From Gadus chalcogrammus (lineage: Eukaryota; Chordata; Actinopteri; Gadiformes; Gadidae): a DNA stretch of 64,000 bases. The position numbers and the translations under genes are program-made. The notes under the pieces were generated by a model. The model searched no databases. It had not been told where the DNA came from and saw nothing but the letters and a program-made list of their open reading frames with translations. Location: contig NC_079414.1 of assembly GCF_026213295.1 (NCBI RefSeq), positions 20,277,359 through 20,341,358 on the forward strand, in the 5' to 3' direction. This document shows positions 1-28,973 of the stretch, one piece after another (position 1 is the stretch's first letter; the number at the start of each line of letters is the position of its first letter).

Positions 1-905
1 CCATTCAGCCTTTGAATTAGATGTCCACAAAGCGTTCTGAAAAGACGCTCTGAAAGGCTTTGGTACAGCAAGAAAAACACGTCCTTGACATCGCCTGGAC
101 GTGTTTCGTTCACTGGGAATCTTAAAAAGAAAAAAGAATGTAAAAAAGAAAAAAGTCCTGTCTTTCATTCTGACTTTTGAAGGCATTTAAAGGTGTGGTT
201 ACCGTGTTTGGTGTAAGGTATAAAGCCGACGCCATTCAACTATCGTGATAGCCTACCACTAGAAGCTTCTGGAAGAGAGATTTTTGAGACTCGCAGAGGT
301 CCATTTTCCCCATGATTATTCATGACGTGGAACGCTCTCTTCCACATGAATAAATTAAAGCAAACCTGTTAAAATATTCATTTTAATCAATGAAATGATA
401 AATGAACGTATTCACGTCTAGTATTTTCCTCAGGTATATTGGGGTTTTGAAAAAAAGTCTGTTCATTCTTCTGAAGGAAGTGGTTTGTGTACCATAGGCC
501 TACATTTAAAAAGGACTGCAACTTTCCTTAGCAAAAGGACATGAGATCAAGCATTTCTGCCTGTAAATCTAATAATGATAGTATTGGGCAATCTTGGACC
601 ACCCAATGGTCATACATTGTGGGGCCCAATTATTCAAATGAATCGTGCTTAAACCCAATGAATTCCTGCTATGGCCTGCTATACACAGGACATACTATCC
701 GGAATCATACATATTATTGAATTCTAAACAAAAATGGTTGAATGCATGTGAATCCTAATGTGCACCCTGAATCCTAAACAGGTAAGAAATGTATCTTCAA
801 GTTTTGGCCAAAGAGATTCAGCAAGCGTCTTATGACTCCTGGAAGAATTCAAGTGAACTGCACTCTGGCCTGTGTTAAAGTGAAGCAATAATCAAACATC
901 ATTAA
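1..905. other. Downstream flank of camsap3
   Basis: AT-rich, no supported gene. It probably contains the camsap3 3'UTR (minus strand). I find no clear AATAAA on the minus strand; an ATTAAA variant occurs at 383-388. Confidence 0.4.
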
Positions 906-17370
<16,465 letters not shown>

Positions 17371-17560
17371 TGCCGAGCGGTTGTACGCGGATGATAAGCA
17401 GAAGCATGCGCCGCCGAACCGGGGAAAAAAATCGGTAGAAAAATGGGAGGAGTGGGAGGACCGATGAGGAGGGTGGGACAGGAGGTGGTGGGTCATAAAA
17501 TATGACGCGCAGACACCGGTACGCAGACACCTTCTAGACGTGGCTCCGCCCCTTGTAAAT
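17371..17560 (-). promoter_or_regulatory. camsap3 5'UTR and probable promoter
   Basis: Region directly 5' of the camsap3 start codon on the minus strand, moderately GC-rich with CpGs. No TATA box is obvious. The transcription start cannot be fixed from sequence alone, and a noncoding first exon further right is possible. Confidence 0.4.
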
Positions 17561-18385
17561 GACCGATGTGTGATTTATACACTGAACTGAACAGCTGCCC
17601 CCAGCCCCCTGGGCTAGTGGTTAATTATTGCATGCTTAATGGATCCATTAAGTATCCATATGGGGCTTAGCTGCACTCATTCAATCCTGCTATGTTGTAT
17701 ACAACATAACATCCAATACTATTTCGGAAAAATCTATTTTCTAAGATTATTTATTATCATATCATGTTTATCATGTCCTATTAGCAAGTGGCTCTGTTGT
17801 TGCTACGTCCATTGGTGATCCAGATGAGCTCACTGATAGACACTCCCCCAGAAGGCTGTGCCCACTTAACGACCTAGCCCCATTACAAATCTACATGCCA
17901 AGATGATGTCATCATCCGCTCCCAGCCAGCAACCCCTTTGCATGACAATCATCCCCATCATCATCCTACAGACCCACCCCGGGGCTCCGCCCGGCCCCAA
18001 CCGTCAGGGGCCCGCCCCTCATTCACCCTCCCAGGGCCACAGTTTACCCGATGCCTTGATAGGCACCAAGCACGGACATCCCGTTAGACAAGATCAGCCC
18101 GGAACCAGCCGAGCAGCCAGGCGGAGGAGAGCCAGCCGAGCCGGTCGGGCCACCTCTGACTGAGGGGGAAGAGACGAGGACTCCACTCTGGGCTGTGTCG
18201 GTGCTTGCTGATGACGGGCAGGCCTGCTGCGGGGAGCTGCGAGCTAGGGGAAGGCTGGGAAAAGGTTAATGGCCGAAGGAAATGGGGAGATTGCAGAGGA
18301 GTCGATTTCACGGGGAGGGTGTGGGGGAATCCCAAGATCAAACGTGCAGGCACGCACGCAAACACACACACACATACACACACAG

Positions 18386-18481
<96 letters not shown>

Positions 18482-20835
18482 GCGCACACGCACACACACA
18501 CACACACACACACTTCTCCGAACAAAAGACACAAAAGGGTCGGGAGGCTAAATCATGTGTGTTGACTCAGCCGGGATAATATCAAATGACACAAGTGGAT
18601 CTACAGGAGAATACAGATTTGAAAGCAATACCAAATGTCTGAGCACCTTACTGTACTATACTATTCCATTTTATTTAGAATTGTTACCTGGTGCCTGAGT
18701 TTTGTATTTTCCTTAACATAAATGAAGACATTTCCACCATGAATGGATGCAGAAGAGGCACGAATCGGTGAAGGCAGATTCCCTAGAAAGCTGGAAACCA
18801 AAGAGTTGACTGTCAACATTCCCCGATGTATATAGGCTCCATGTGGGAGGACCCTGAGCAAAACAATGCCCCTGCAGTCGCCGGCCTGCATTCATGTTCA
18901 CACACACCGCATAGCTCAGAGAGAGGCATACCACCACCACGACACGCCACGCCCATCTCTCTCTGGCTCCCCTCCCCTCCACCGGGGACAGAGGGCCGAC
19001 TGGTCACCCCAGACCTCTGCTCCACCACCAGGCCCCGGGTCCAGAAGATAATCGCTCCCGTGGGGGCAAACTTTATCCGTCTACAACGGCTGACCTTTGA
19101 CCTCGTTGCTCACCACTGACACAACGATCCACCAGCAACAGGTCGTCTGCTGTCAACAGCCATTCCCGGTTCCTCCGATGTATGGGAGGTTTTAGAGCAG
19201 ACTTGTTTCCGGCAGGATGTGGGGAGGGGGAGGGGGGGGGGGGGGGGCTTTGGCTGCCCGACCTATAGGTGCAGGGAAGTGGGCTCCGCCCTAAAGGGAT
19301 CCCTCTTCTCTCAGGCGCTGCTTTGCACTTTGAACATGGAGCCAAGGGTCAAGGTGGTGTAGTGGACTCACTGTAGGGAACGGCATATCAGGTCTGCAGT
19401 GGATTGTGGGAAGCATCCAGGGTGAAGGGTGAAATAGTATACCGGTGAGTGTTTTTATTACGTCACTCACACACATACACAAGGACACACATTTTGTTAA
19501 GTCACCATAATGAAAATTTATTCTGTGAGATATGTATAGTCCTAAATGAAGCATGTGAATACTAAGCTGGGGAGAAGCAGCCCTAAAGCGAAACGATGAG
19601 GTACGGAATGCCTACGAACCAGTCTTGTGTACTTCAGTCTTCCTTGGTTGACTATTAAGTCAGATCTGAAAATACCATCTGGAAGAAGCCACTTTAAACT
19701 CTGTTAATGTGTTCCTACAGCCCCGGAGTAAGCTGAAGAAATCGGTTATTTAATATCAAAAGCTTCACAAGATCAGGTCCTTTAGGATAAGTCGGCTCAG
19801 ACTGCAACTCAACCAACCACTGAAAATAGTACCCACCATACTTCATGGACTTCAAGGAGACAACAGGTGTGTCTTTAACGTGTGTAATTTGGAGTAGCAC
19901 ATTCTAATTATTACATTACAGAGCACAAAAGAGGCCTCATGGGAGCTCTACTGTGTTGTAGATATGGTCTTCTGGCCTGATCAGGACCGGAGGTCAGAGA
20001 CAGACTGATTTACATGTAGATCTGTTTCACCTCATTTATATTCTTCTTTTTATTTCATTTTGGCCTACGAAAAGCTTTTTATGTAGTCAGTTCAGTTGAA
20101 CATTTTTCTGTATTACAGTAAAAGAAAAAAATGCTTTGTTACCTTTTTGTACTGATTTCATCATTACATCCCCCGAAAGACAGTCTAAACATTTTCTTAC
20201 TGTAGGGTTTTGGATTTTTCTTATCAGTGCAATTACTGTACTGTAATTTGCCAAAATAGGTAACATTGGTGTATTGTCAGAACAATGTTGCAGTTTCAAC
20301 TATAGGTGTACAGTATGACTCTGGGAAGCTGGGATTGTGAGTTTAGCCCATATTCTGATACGATTGTGTCAATGCAATATTTATATGATATATTCACAGT
20401 ATTGTATAACAATATGGCAAAAGTCTTTATACTATGTACCACTTAATTGCAACTTTTAAAAAAAAAGCTATTCGTAAACAATTGTATACATTGGAATATG
20501 TAACAAGGCCTCATCAAAACATATGTAAATAGTATTTTGATGGAAGTGTTTTGAATTGATCACACCAGTGTTTAATTGATGCTCTCTAAGAGATATTAAT
20601 TTGATTGCTGTGTTTATTGTTTGGTGGAAAAAATCTGTTCTGAGAAGAATTTGTGGAGTTTTGACAAAATTATTAACTCTTCTCAGGTTTGTGTTTAGAG
20701 TTTTGAGAAATTGAGCTATAGTTTCAGAAAACGTGTTTAAACGATTGAGAAAAACTGTAAATCAATATGATAAATACATGAGCTATAGGAAGCAGAGCTG
20801 CTTATTTTCCACCATCTCAGAGGAGAAGACAGAAA
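17560..20835. other. Intergenic region between camsap3 and the next candidate
   Basis: No supported gene. Contains a (CA)n array at 18361-18512, a poly-G run near 19228-19247 and AT-rich sequence from 19900. Short open frames here show no splice context or family resemblance. Confidence 0.5.
18361..18512. repeat. (CA)n microsatellite
   Basis: About 150 bp of CA with a few CG and TA interruptions. Confidence 0.95.
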
Positions 20836-20919
20836 GTGTCAGTCCAAGTTTATCTGAATAGGAAACAACTCCAGTTAACACACTCAATCCTGATCGTTCC
20901 TGCCAGGTGTGTGAACGCG

Positions 20920-21318
20920 ATGGGAGCTTCGTCGTCGCGCAGTGTGTTGTTCGGTAAGAAGAAGAAACACAAGCCGGCTGTGTTCAGGGCCTTGAGCGTG
21001 CTGAGGGGGGCGCTGAACATTAAGACACCAAAGAAGAAGAAGAAAAACAACAACAGCCTTCTCACGCTACACGGCTGGGGGCCAAAGAAGCAGAAGAAGC
21101 AAAAGAGGGAGGGCCCTTTCAAGAGCTGGCTCTCATTGGATGGGAAGGGCAAGAAGAAGAGCAACAAATCGTTTGGCAACAGCATTCCGAAGGACTCTGT
21201 ATTCAAGCATCTACCAACAAGACGGAAGGACGGGAATGATGAAGGGAGTGGAAAAGAGAAGGGGACTAAGGGTGGTTTACTTTCCAACAAAGGTCCTCCC
21301 CGACCTTTCGCATTGTAA
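20920..21318 (+). CDS. Possible orphan gene or exon: lysine-rich protein with myristoylation-type start
   Basis: Open frame of 132 codons from the ATG at 20920 to the stop at 21316-21318. The start MGASSSRSVLFGKKKKHKP fits the N-myristoylation pattern (Gly2, Ser6) followed by a basic cluster, a common membrane anchor. The body is Lys/Ser/Asn-rich (KTPKKKKKNNN, KKQKKQKREGPFKSWLSLDG, KSFGNSIPKDSVFKHLP). The ATG context has G at -3 and +4. CCTGCCAG just upstream (about 20901-20908) could be a splice acceptor, so this may be an exon of a larger gene. I do not recognise the family. It stands alone on the plus strand between camsap3 and lpar2, and may still be a chance frame. Confidence 0.4.
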   Translation: MGASSSRSVLFGKKKKHKPAVFRALSVLRGALNIKTPKKKKKNNNSLLTLHGWGPKKQKKQKREGPFKSWLSLDGKGKKKSNKSFGNSIPKDSVFKHLPTRRKDGNDEGSGKEKGTKGGLLSNKGPPRPFAL

Positions 21319-22062
21319 TCTCAGGTACACAATGGAACATTGATCAGAGCATCCCAACTCCCCTCCCCTATTTCTGGATTTATAGCATCCAATAGACTTG
21401 CAGCCTTTTAAATCAGCCACACCCCCCCAGATTTAAGACATTTGCAGGTATCAAGCGTTTAATGATAGGTCAGTTTCTATGGGTTAAACATGCAAATTCA
21501 ACGTTGGGATTCAACCCACATTGCCATCATGTCTACTGGGTTTAAAGGTTGCAGTTCAAAGGTCAGATCTTTAAATATATATTAACATTATGAGATTGAT
21601 TTGATGTGCACATGCAAACCAAGAGAACAAAACGATAGTTCTAAAACGACCCCACCCCCTCCTTCAGAGTACCCTTGGATTAAGAAAAAAAAAAAGTGCA
21701 ACAACTCAAAGAAATACAAGTTATACATGGATTCAGCCTTTGATTGTGAACATTTTAAAACTCTTGGTCTCAAATTGAACCCTGCCGTCATTGGATGACT
21801 ATAAATACAAGGCTGATTCAAGCCCTACTATTTTTTGCCTTGTTTACTGCACACATAGAAATAGAATTCCAAACACTAAGATGATACATGAACTTTTACA
21901 ATGCAATCAAATATTGACCTGCACTATGCTTTCTAGGTAATAACATTATGAAAGACAATAAAAAATATTTATAATGTATTCATAATGAGCAATACAAAAA
22001 AAAACATACAGATAAAATATGATACAAAATGAAGTGGCAAATGTTCTTGATTCAGGTGAACG
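21319..22062. other. AT-rich intergenic stretch
   Basis: Nothing recognised. Confidence 0.4.
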
Positions 22063-22161
22063 CTAATTCTCCGAGGAGTCCAGGGCGTCTTTGGATCCTA
22101 GGACACTTTTGGAGGCTCCGTTCTTCAACTCTGTCAATGTAGTACCTTGACCCTTAAGAGG
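22063..22161 (-). CDS. Orphan terminal coding exon
   Basis: On the minus strand, a good acceptor (pyrimidine-rich, ending CTACTGTAG) at 22162 onward is followed by 32 codons in phase 0 and a TAG stop: PLKGQGTTLTELKNG then ASKSVLGSKDALDSSEN. Composition and codon use look coding, unlike the flanks. I do not recognise the protein. No partner exon is obvious between it and lpar2. It could be a remnant, the last exon of an unrecognised gene, or an alternative 3' exon of lpar2 (see findings). Confidence 0.4.
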   Translation of the reverse strand, partial: PLKGQGTTLTELKNGASKSVLGSKDALDSSEN

Positions 22162-23682
22162 CTACAGTAGCGGACGAAAAAGGGAAGATAAAAGATGAAG
22201 GATATAGAGATAGAGTTAAAAAAAGAGGGAAAGGGGTGTAGAGTAGGTGTAGCAGATTGTTAAAAAAATAGACAGAATCAGGTTGAAGGAAGAGAAAGAA
22301 ATTATATGGAGTTAGTCAAAGTCCAAACTGTTAAATTAATACATCAATTAAAATCAAAGCACAACCATTTTGTTTGTCACCTACGTCTGACTCATTATGT
22401 AGGGAAACAATAAGTTCATGACTGCACTAAAGCCCATAATGACTGACAGACAGACAGAAACAGCACACAGCTACACAACAGACAAACAAACAGGCAGGTG
22501 CAGATTCCAATACACATTTATTAATTCAACCCCAAATGTACAGCATAGTATGAAGCATTTTATTCCAGAATAACATCATACATAACAGTAAGCCTTCAAT
22601 ATGAAAAGGCATGTCATTTACGAACAAAATATAATTGGCTACAGTCTCGGCTTGTATTGTACAATTAAAAAGAAAAAGAAAAGTACCTGTAGGGGTTATA
22701 ACCATTGAGCACTTTACCGTGCCGTGATCTGGTAATGTATCGTGTGTCTGTATTGTGGTGGGGAGCAGTGTGGTGCGTGTCTGAACCATCCTAACTCTAA
22801 GCTATGGTGCCCCCCCCCCCCCCCATGACCCCCCCATGACCCCACCTCCCACCTCACCCCTCGCTTTTTCTATCCCCTGTTTGACAGGATGTGTAAATAT
22901 TGTAACCACGAGGGACATCCGCACACGCACATGCTAGCAAGGCAGCTACGGCGATGTAGTTTCGAAGCGACATCTTCCAGAGCGTTGGGTGTTTAGACAT
23001 GAAGAGTCATCTCTGTGAGACGGAGGGGCAGGGTGCATGGCTTCAATATACACAAGAGGCCGAGGCCCACCAGAAGGAAACGCTCACGAACCTCTGGACA
23101 GGGTTAGCGGCATGCAGGGCAAGACGACACACAACGCGTTACACGCCACGCAAAACACAGAAAACACAGGCCCGAGCCTAACAAATATACAGTGAATACA
23201 CATATACACACACAAATGTGTCAACGGGTATTTCCCGGTGCATCGAGAAATACGGCTAATATTTAAAAATACTTTTCTTTTTGTTTTGCTCTTTCAAATA
23301 AAAAGTTAAAAAAATGCGGGATTGGAGATTTTAAAACCCTTGCTGAAAAACGTGAAAAGGCTTTTGACTATCGGCAAGAATATTGAAAAGCACACAATTC
23401 TTGTGCTAAATTCTTACGATTTAGATTCCTGTTTCATTGGAATTGTTACAGCACTTGGCTATCCTTGGCTAAACAAGGCGGTGTACAAATCAGGACTCAC
23501 GGTGCAGCACAGAGTGGACCTGAACACTAGAGGGATGTGTGCACGGTCTCCCCAGCTCTGCACAACACAACAATAAAGTGATTCAATTGGCATATACCTT
23601 CCCTGCATGCCTAGTTCCACATTTAAGCAGAACAGACCCCATAATTCCCTTTGTTCCGTTCTGTTACACCAATCTAGGTTTG
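22162..23682. other. Intergenic, 3' of lpar2
   Basis: No gene seen. Short poly-C run near 22808-22824. Confidence 0.4.
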
Positions 23683-23688
23683 TTTATT
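23683..23688 (-). other. Candidate lpar2 polyadenylation signal
   Basis: AATAAA on the minus strand, about 546 bp downstream of the lpar2 stop codon. Confidence 0.45.
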
Positions 23689-24233
23689 GTTATTTAGCAA
23701 CGTTAAGGACATACGTCATTCTACCTCAACGCTGGAAATTCTTGCAGTTGACGGCAAAATAAAACTAAAACTTAACAATTGCATCTAATACTAAATCTTG
23801 CACAGGGAATCAAGTAGGCCTGTCTAATATTGGCATATGAACCATGCTGATTGTTTTCCGATACCGTCCTAATCGGTTGTCTTAACCGCGGGTTGAATTA
23901 AAAAGAACAGCGTCGAACTGTGCGGCCGTGATTGACACCCTGCGTGGCGGACTAACGCGGGAGCATGCATCCCGGGCGCGGGTGACACATGCATCATGCA
24001 CATCTGTGACAAAAGCTGGGCCGCCATCATCAGAAGGGGTGAGTCCAACCAAAAGCGCGTTAGCTTGCTGTTAAAACGGCAATCGTCTCGTCACAAGCCA
24101 GGGTGTCACGACCATCTGTGCGCTAGCACCATTCCAATTCCAAGACGCTTTACCCCCACCCGCCCGCCCGCCCACCCCTCTAGCCGCCTAGCCGCGAGGG
24201 CTTCGACCGCTGCGTGGGGGGGGGGGGGGGGTT

Positions 24234-27200
24234 TCAGTGCTTGGCGTCACGAATGTTTTCGTCGGGGTGACCCCCGTTATCGTGGTGATCCCCGTTGTCG
24301 TGGTGACCCCCGTTGCTCTCGGACAGTACCTCTTGCTCCATGCTGGTGAAGCGGGCCGCCGACTCCCCGACGCGGCCCCGCCGACACGGGAAGCACAGGA
24401 TGCGCTTGAAGGTCCGCCACATGTCCTTGTCCCTGAAGGAGTAGATGATGGGGTTGACGAAGGAGTTGCACTCGGCCAGCACCAGGCAGTACTTCTCGTA
24501 GCGGAGCACCTTGCAGCTGTCGCAGCCCAGGCCGTCCAGCAGCAGCACCACCAGGCCGGGTGTCCAGCAGATCACGAAGCAGCCTGCAAGTGGGGGGGGG
24601 GGGGAAACATCGCGAAAGAGTGATTTAGATTGAGTTTTGAGAAGTCAATTTTAATGAGATGTAATGAGATGAGCGAGGCAGCGGACCTGGCTTATGTTAT
24701 ACCACCAGGTGTGCCGTTAAAAGCACTTTTGAAAATCTGCCTCTTTTGAAATCACAAGTGGGCGTGTCCACCTAGATGTATGATGGATAGATGAGCAATG
24801 TTTGCTGCAGTCCACTGGGTAGGCTGGTACAGTCTGATCTATACAGCAAACATCTACGTTGGCGTACACGCCCACTCGTGATGTCAGAAGAGGCCGATTT
24901 TCAAAGCGGCTTGTAACGGCCAATCACAATCAAACCTGGTGGTAAAAATATGTCACCTATAAATTGAGTTTCTCAATTTTAATTGAGATGTCATTAACGA
25001 GCAAGGCAGAGGACCTGGTTTAAGCCTGCCTACATGGGGGACCTGAGAGGCATGGGGGCTCGACCCTGAACCTCTCGGCTTGGGAATCGAACCCCCGAAC
25101 TATCCTGCAACAGAGTAACATTAAGGGGTAACATTAAGGGGGTCAAATAAGGGGTAGCCAGGGGAGAGAAGCAAAAAGACCCCTCTGTTCCCCCCGAACA
25201 GCGGAACACAAAAGTAGACACACACGCACACAGTGTGTGGAATGGGTTTGGTCCCAGTGATCCGGTTTCATTATCATAATACAAAGTGGGATAGGAATTC
25301 ATCATTCTCACACACACAGGCACAAAGCAAGGAGGACTGGGAGCCCACCAATGTATGCGCAAGATAGAAGGTTATGGGAAGATTATGCACCCATACGCGC
25401 ACACACACACACTCACACCAAAGAATGTTATGCGTCATGGTGGTTTAGGAGTCTTGTTCTGTCTGGGCACGTTTGGGGCTTCTCCGGCCCATTTTACGTA
25501 GCAGTAATGTAGCAGGCTGCACCGCGAGGCTCCGGCACCCCCCCCACCAGAACCAACACATTTGCAATATATTCATAAAGAGTTAAAGAGAGCAGATGGA
25601 GGTGAACACGGAGACACTGGCCTGATCAACAATAGAAAAAAAAAGGAAAACGGCTGTAGCCGAACCGCCCGGGGACAGAAGAAAATGTGCAGGAGAGTGC
25701 GGCAGAGAGTGCGAGCGACGGAAGGGTGGGACAGGTTTAGACACGTCGGAGCGGACGCAGCACGCCTGCCCGGGACTAGTGTGTAAACACAAAGGCATCC
25801 CAAGAGCCTCCTGGAACTCATGCACGTGCACGTACTGCTGGAGGATTCCTGTGTGAGGGTAACCGCCCGCCCGTGAAGACCACCCTACCTTATAGAGAAC
25901 CCGCGGTTACCATCCAGAACATACATCTCCTATAACAGGAGCACCTCCCCCCTGCCCATATTAGGACAATCCCTGGCTGAGTGCGCCTTACCCAGGATCA
26001 TGGAGACGGTCTTCATCAGGTTGACCACCGTCTCCTTGTGCCGCACCTGGCTGGTGTGCTGCGACATGCGCTGGCTCTTGTGGCGCACGTACAGGAAGAT
26101 GCGCAGGTACACCGCCAACATGATGGTGAAGGTGAGCAGGTTGAGCAGGCCCCAGAACACCAGGTAGCTGCGGCTGTACATGGGCGCCATGGTGGAGCAG
26201 TTCTCCAGGTCGCACAGGCAGTGCCAGCCCATGGTCGGCACCAGGCCCATGAGGATGGCCACCAGCCAGATGCCGATGATCAACATGACCACCCGGCGAT
26301 TGGTCATCTTGCTGTGCAGCTGCATGGTGAAGATGGTCTGGTGGCGCTCCACGGCGATGGCCAGCAGGTTGACCACGGAGGCCGTGAGGCTGGTGTCGAT
26401 CAGCCCCTGGCGCACAAACCACTGGTACTTGGACAGCTTGCTGGTCCAGGGGCCCGTGTGGAACATGAGGTGGAGGTAGGAGATCCCTGGGGGAGGTGAA
26501 CGAGAAAGGGGCACGTGTGACTAGAGTAGAGTGGAGCAGCGCCTGACGTTTGTTGCAGAGACGAGCCAAGCTAACGTGACCGCGACTGCGGACGCTATCG
26601 CTTACGCTCACGCTATTGCCAACGGTCATGCTATCGCTCATGCTAAAGCTAAAGCTCACACTATCGCTAACACTCATGCTAAAGCTAAGCTTACGCTCAT
26701 GCTATCGCTCACGCTAAAGCTAAAGCTAACACTAAAAGGACCTGGGTCAACACAAGAGAATGTTACTTCTTGGGACATGAGCGTATGTTCGGGTCCCAAG
26801 AAGTAACATTATCTTATAGGGTGCAAAGTAAAATTCTCCTACATTCTCTTGTGTCGATAAAAACATGGATGGCTAGGAAATAGCTCACATGGAAGGGTAG
26901 GGTATAGTAACGAAAAGGCCAACTGTATGATTACTTTTTGTTTGCTTTATGAAGAACTGCAGTTCCATTTTATTTCAAAATACAATTATATTGCGAACCC
27001 CCACATTAAGAGTCTCCCTTCTTTTATCATGTATATAGAGCCAACGGCTTTGCTAGATATGTTTGATAATATATGTAGTCTTCCATCTTAAATCTTCTTC
27101 ATTTTGCACCTTTGTCCATGTGTGAACACATGTCATTCAGTTTTAGCCATGGTTAATGTAAATTATTACAATAAAGTTGATCCATTATATCTCACTGACA

Positions 27201-28006
27201 TGAAAATTTGGTCACAGGATGTTAGAAGTTGAAAACAAAAATATGTCAAAATGTATACCGACAAACTATATGAATCCATCTGTGCAGCTGTTACCATTCA
27301 TGTGAGCGGGGCATCTGATTCACATTGGGTTTCATTTCCTGGCGCAAAGTACTCACATCCACAATGTTGGGACTTGGTACAATTGTATGTTTTAAGCTGC
27401 TGCTTCTCCAGCCAACCGCAGCCAGAGAGCGGTACGTTAGTGGCCCCTGTATCTGGGGTTCCAAATCTGAACATTGTGGGTTTACAGCTTTCCCGAAAGA
27501 AGTACCCTTATCCGAAATGTCTCTAATGTCACATCTACAAACTCTTATCCTGTGCAACATTCAAATCTTCAGAGCATATCTATAGAAAAAAATCCTAAAA
27601 ACGAATGTCTAAATTCACAATTGACGGTTTAGCGATGGTAGGCACGTTTTGCACCACGCATGGTGTGATCACCGCGATTTATAAATCGCGTTCAGTTACA
27701 CCTCGATGCCGGTTTGAACTCGATTAACGGCTCAGCCCCAGTACCTGAGAGGAGGTCAGCGGCCGCCAGGTTGCCCAGCAGGTAGTAGATGGGGAAGTGG
27801 AAGCGGCGGTTGACGAAGATGGCTAACATGACCAACAAGTTGGAGAGGATGACGATGAAGCACACCAACATGCCCAGGCTGACGATGACGTAGTCCCGAC
27901 TACGCCAGTGGTCGCTGATGTTCTTGCCGCTCGCTTCGTAGAAGAACTTGACCGAGCGGTTGTAGTAGCAACCGCTGACGTCCCCCTCAGTCCTGTCCAT
28001 CAACAT
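24234..28006 (-). CDS. lpar2: Lysophosphatidic acid receptor 2-like GPCR
   Basis: Rhodopsin-type GPCR for LPA at the plasma membrane. Coding exons: 27745-28006, 25992-26486, 24234-24583. The phases agree and give 368 aa from this ATG (human LPAR2 has 351). TM1-2 contain NRRFHFPIYYLLGNLAAADL. TM3 begins VRQGLIDTSLTAS with the Arg-Gln pair that contacts the LPA phosphate, then the ERH variant of DRY. Next come GWHCLCDLENCS (EC2 cysteines), CWTPGLVVLLLDGLGC (TM6), and YEKYC with the TM7 lysine. NPIIY (NPxxY) is present; in human LPAR2, as I recall it, this is NAAVY. CFPC is a likely palmitoylation site. VLLLDGLGC points to LPAR2. The tail ends in HHDNG-type repeats and DAKH rather than the PDZ ligand DSTL of human LPAR2. 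An upstream in-frame ATG exon may extend the N-terminus. Confidence 0.93.
24691..24963. mobile_element. Foldback (MITE-like) element, family A copy 2
   Basis: Related to 12843-13328: TATACCACCAGGTG at the left and CCTGGTGGTAAAAATATG at the right, with arms holding CACAAGTGGGCGTGTCCACC and its near complement. In the lpar2 intron between exons 25992-26486 and 24234-24583. Flanked by imperfect direct repeats of about 58 bp (24632-24690 and 24965-25022). Confidence 0.85.
26585..26735. repeat. Imperfect hexamer repeat, GCTAAA / GCTCAT units
   Basis: Repeated GCTAAAGCT, GCTATCGCT and CTCATGCTA words with a 6-bp basis, in the lpar2 intron. Directly followed by the hairpin at 26759-26810. Confidence 0.8.
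26759..26810. repeat. Hairpin with 18-bp perfect arms
   Basis: AATGTTACTTCTTGGGAC at 26759-26776 and its exact complement at 26793-26810, with a 16-base loop. ACACAAGAGA outside the left arm also recurs inverted near 26850, so a larger foldback element is likely. Confidence 0.85.
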
Positions 28007-28029
28007 GATGTGCTGAAGGGGGGGTGGGG

Positions 28030-28973
28030 GGAGGCTGAGCTGAGAGAAATGGGATTAAGGCGGGGAGAGAGTGGCCCAGGCAGGCCCTGTGGAGGCCGGT
28101 CCGACCTCAGAAAGGGTAGGGTTTGACGGGGGAGGTTTTTAGATAGTGACCCTATCTAGGTGGAACACCGGCACACCATTGTATGGTAGGAAGCGAGGAT
28201 GCAGGAGTTGAGGATAAGCCTTTGGTGTTGGCTGGTCTGAGACTCTGGACCTTCCCGGTATACCTGAGGGGAAAGATGCATTTTTTTTTAGAAGGAAAGC
28301 CATCACTTTTGTTTTACTGAGTCGTCCTCAGACATGGAGCTTCATGCAAGAAACACTTTTGTGTTTTATAATTTTCTCTTAGATACAATGTACACAATGT
28401 ATGGTTTTGACCTTTCTACAAGACGCATACAGTGGACAGAGCAAAGGAAAAGAATAAATTGTATTGTCAAACAATTTCTATTCCATGAAAAAGAACAGGT
28501 GCTCCGATACCGCTACTAAATATTATGCATTGATTTTTTTTATATATTTCTGAAAGTAGGACTCAAACTCACATTCGCATCTGCGCACGTGTTCAATTAT
28601 GAACTGGCGGGATGCAGCTGTTATATGCACTATTTAGGACAGTTTCCTGTACTTAAAACCATTTGCAGAATCTAATGTTCCACACTCGTACAACTTTTGT
28701 ACACAGAAAAGTAACATTGAATCAAGGAAAAGATAGTGGTTCTTTCCTGAAGCCCATTGAGAGTCCAAAACTGCTGTGGATATTCCTGTGATAAAAACAC
28801 TACGCGATACCATCTCCTTATACATTTAAAAGTCTTTAAGTGTAAAATGAGGTAAAAAATAACACACACACAGTCACACACACACACACACATTCTGACA
28901 ACAAACCACCTATAAACGAGTCAAACAAGGCCCAACCCTTGTTTTAGCACTGTCCCTGAAAACCAATGCTTAC
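28030..28973. other. lpar2 5' intron
   Basis: Between the first GPCR exon and the candidate start-codon exon. Nothing else recognised apart from a short CA run near 28862-28893. Confidence 0.4.
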
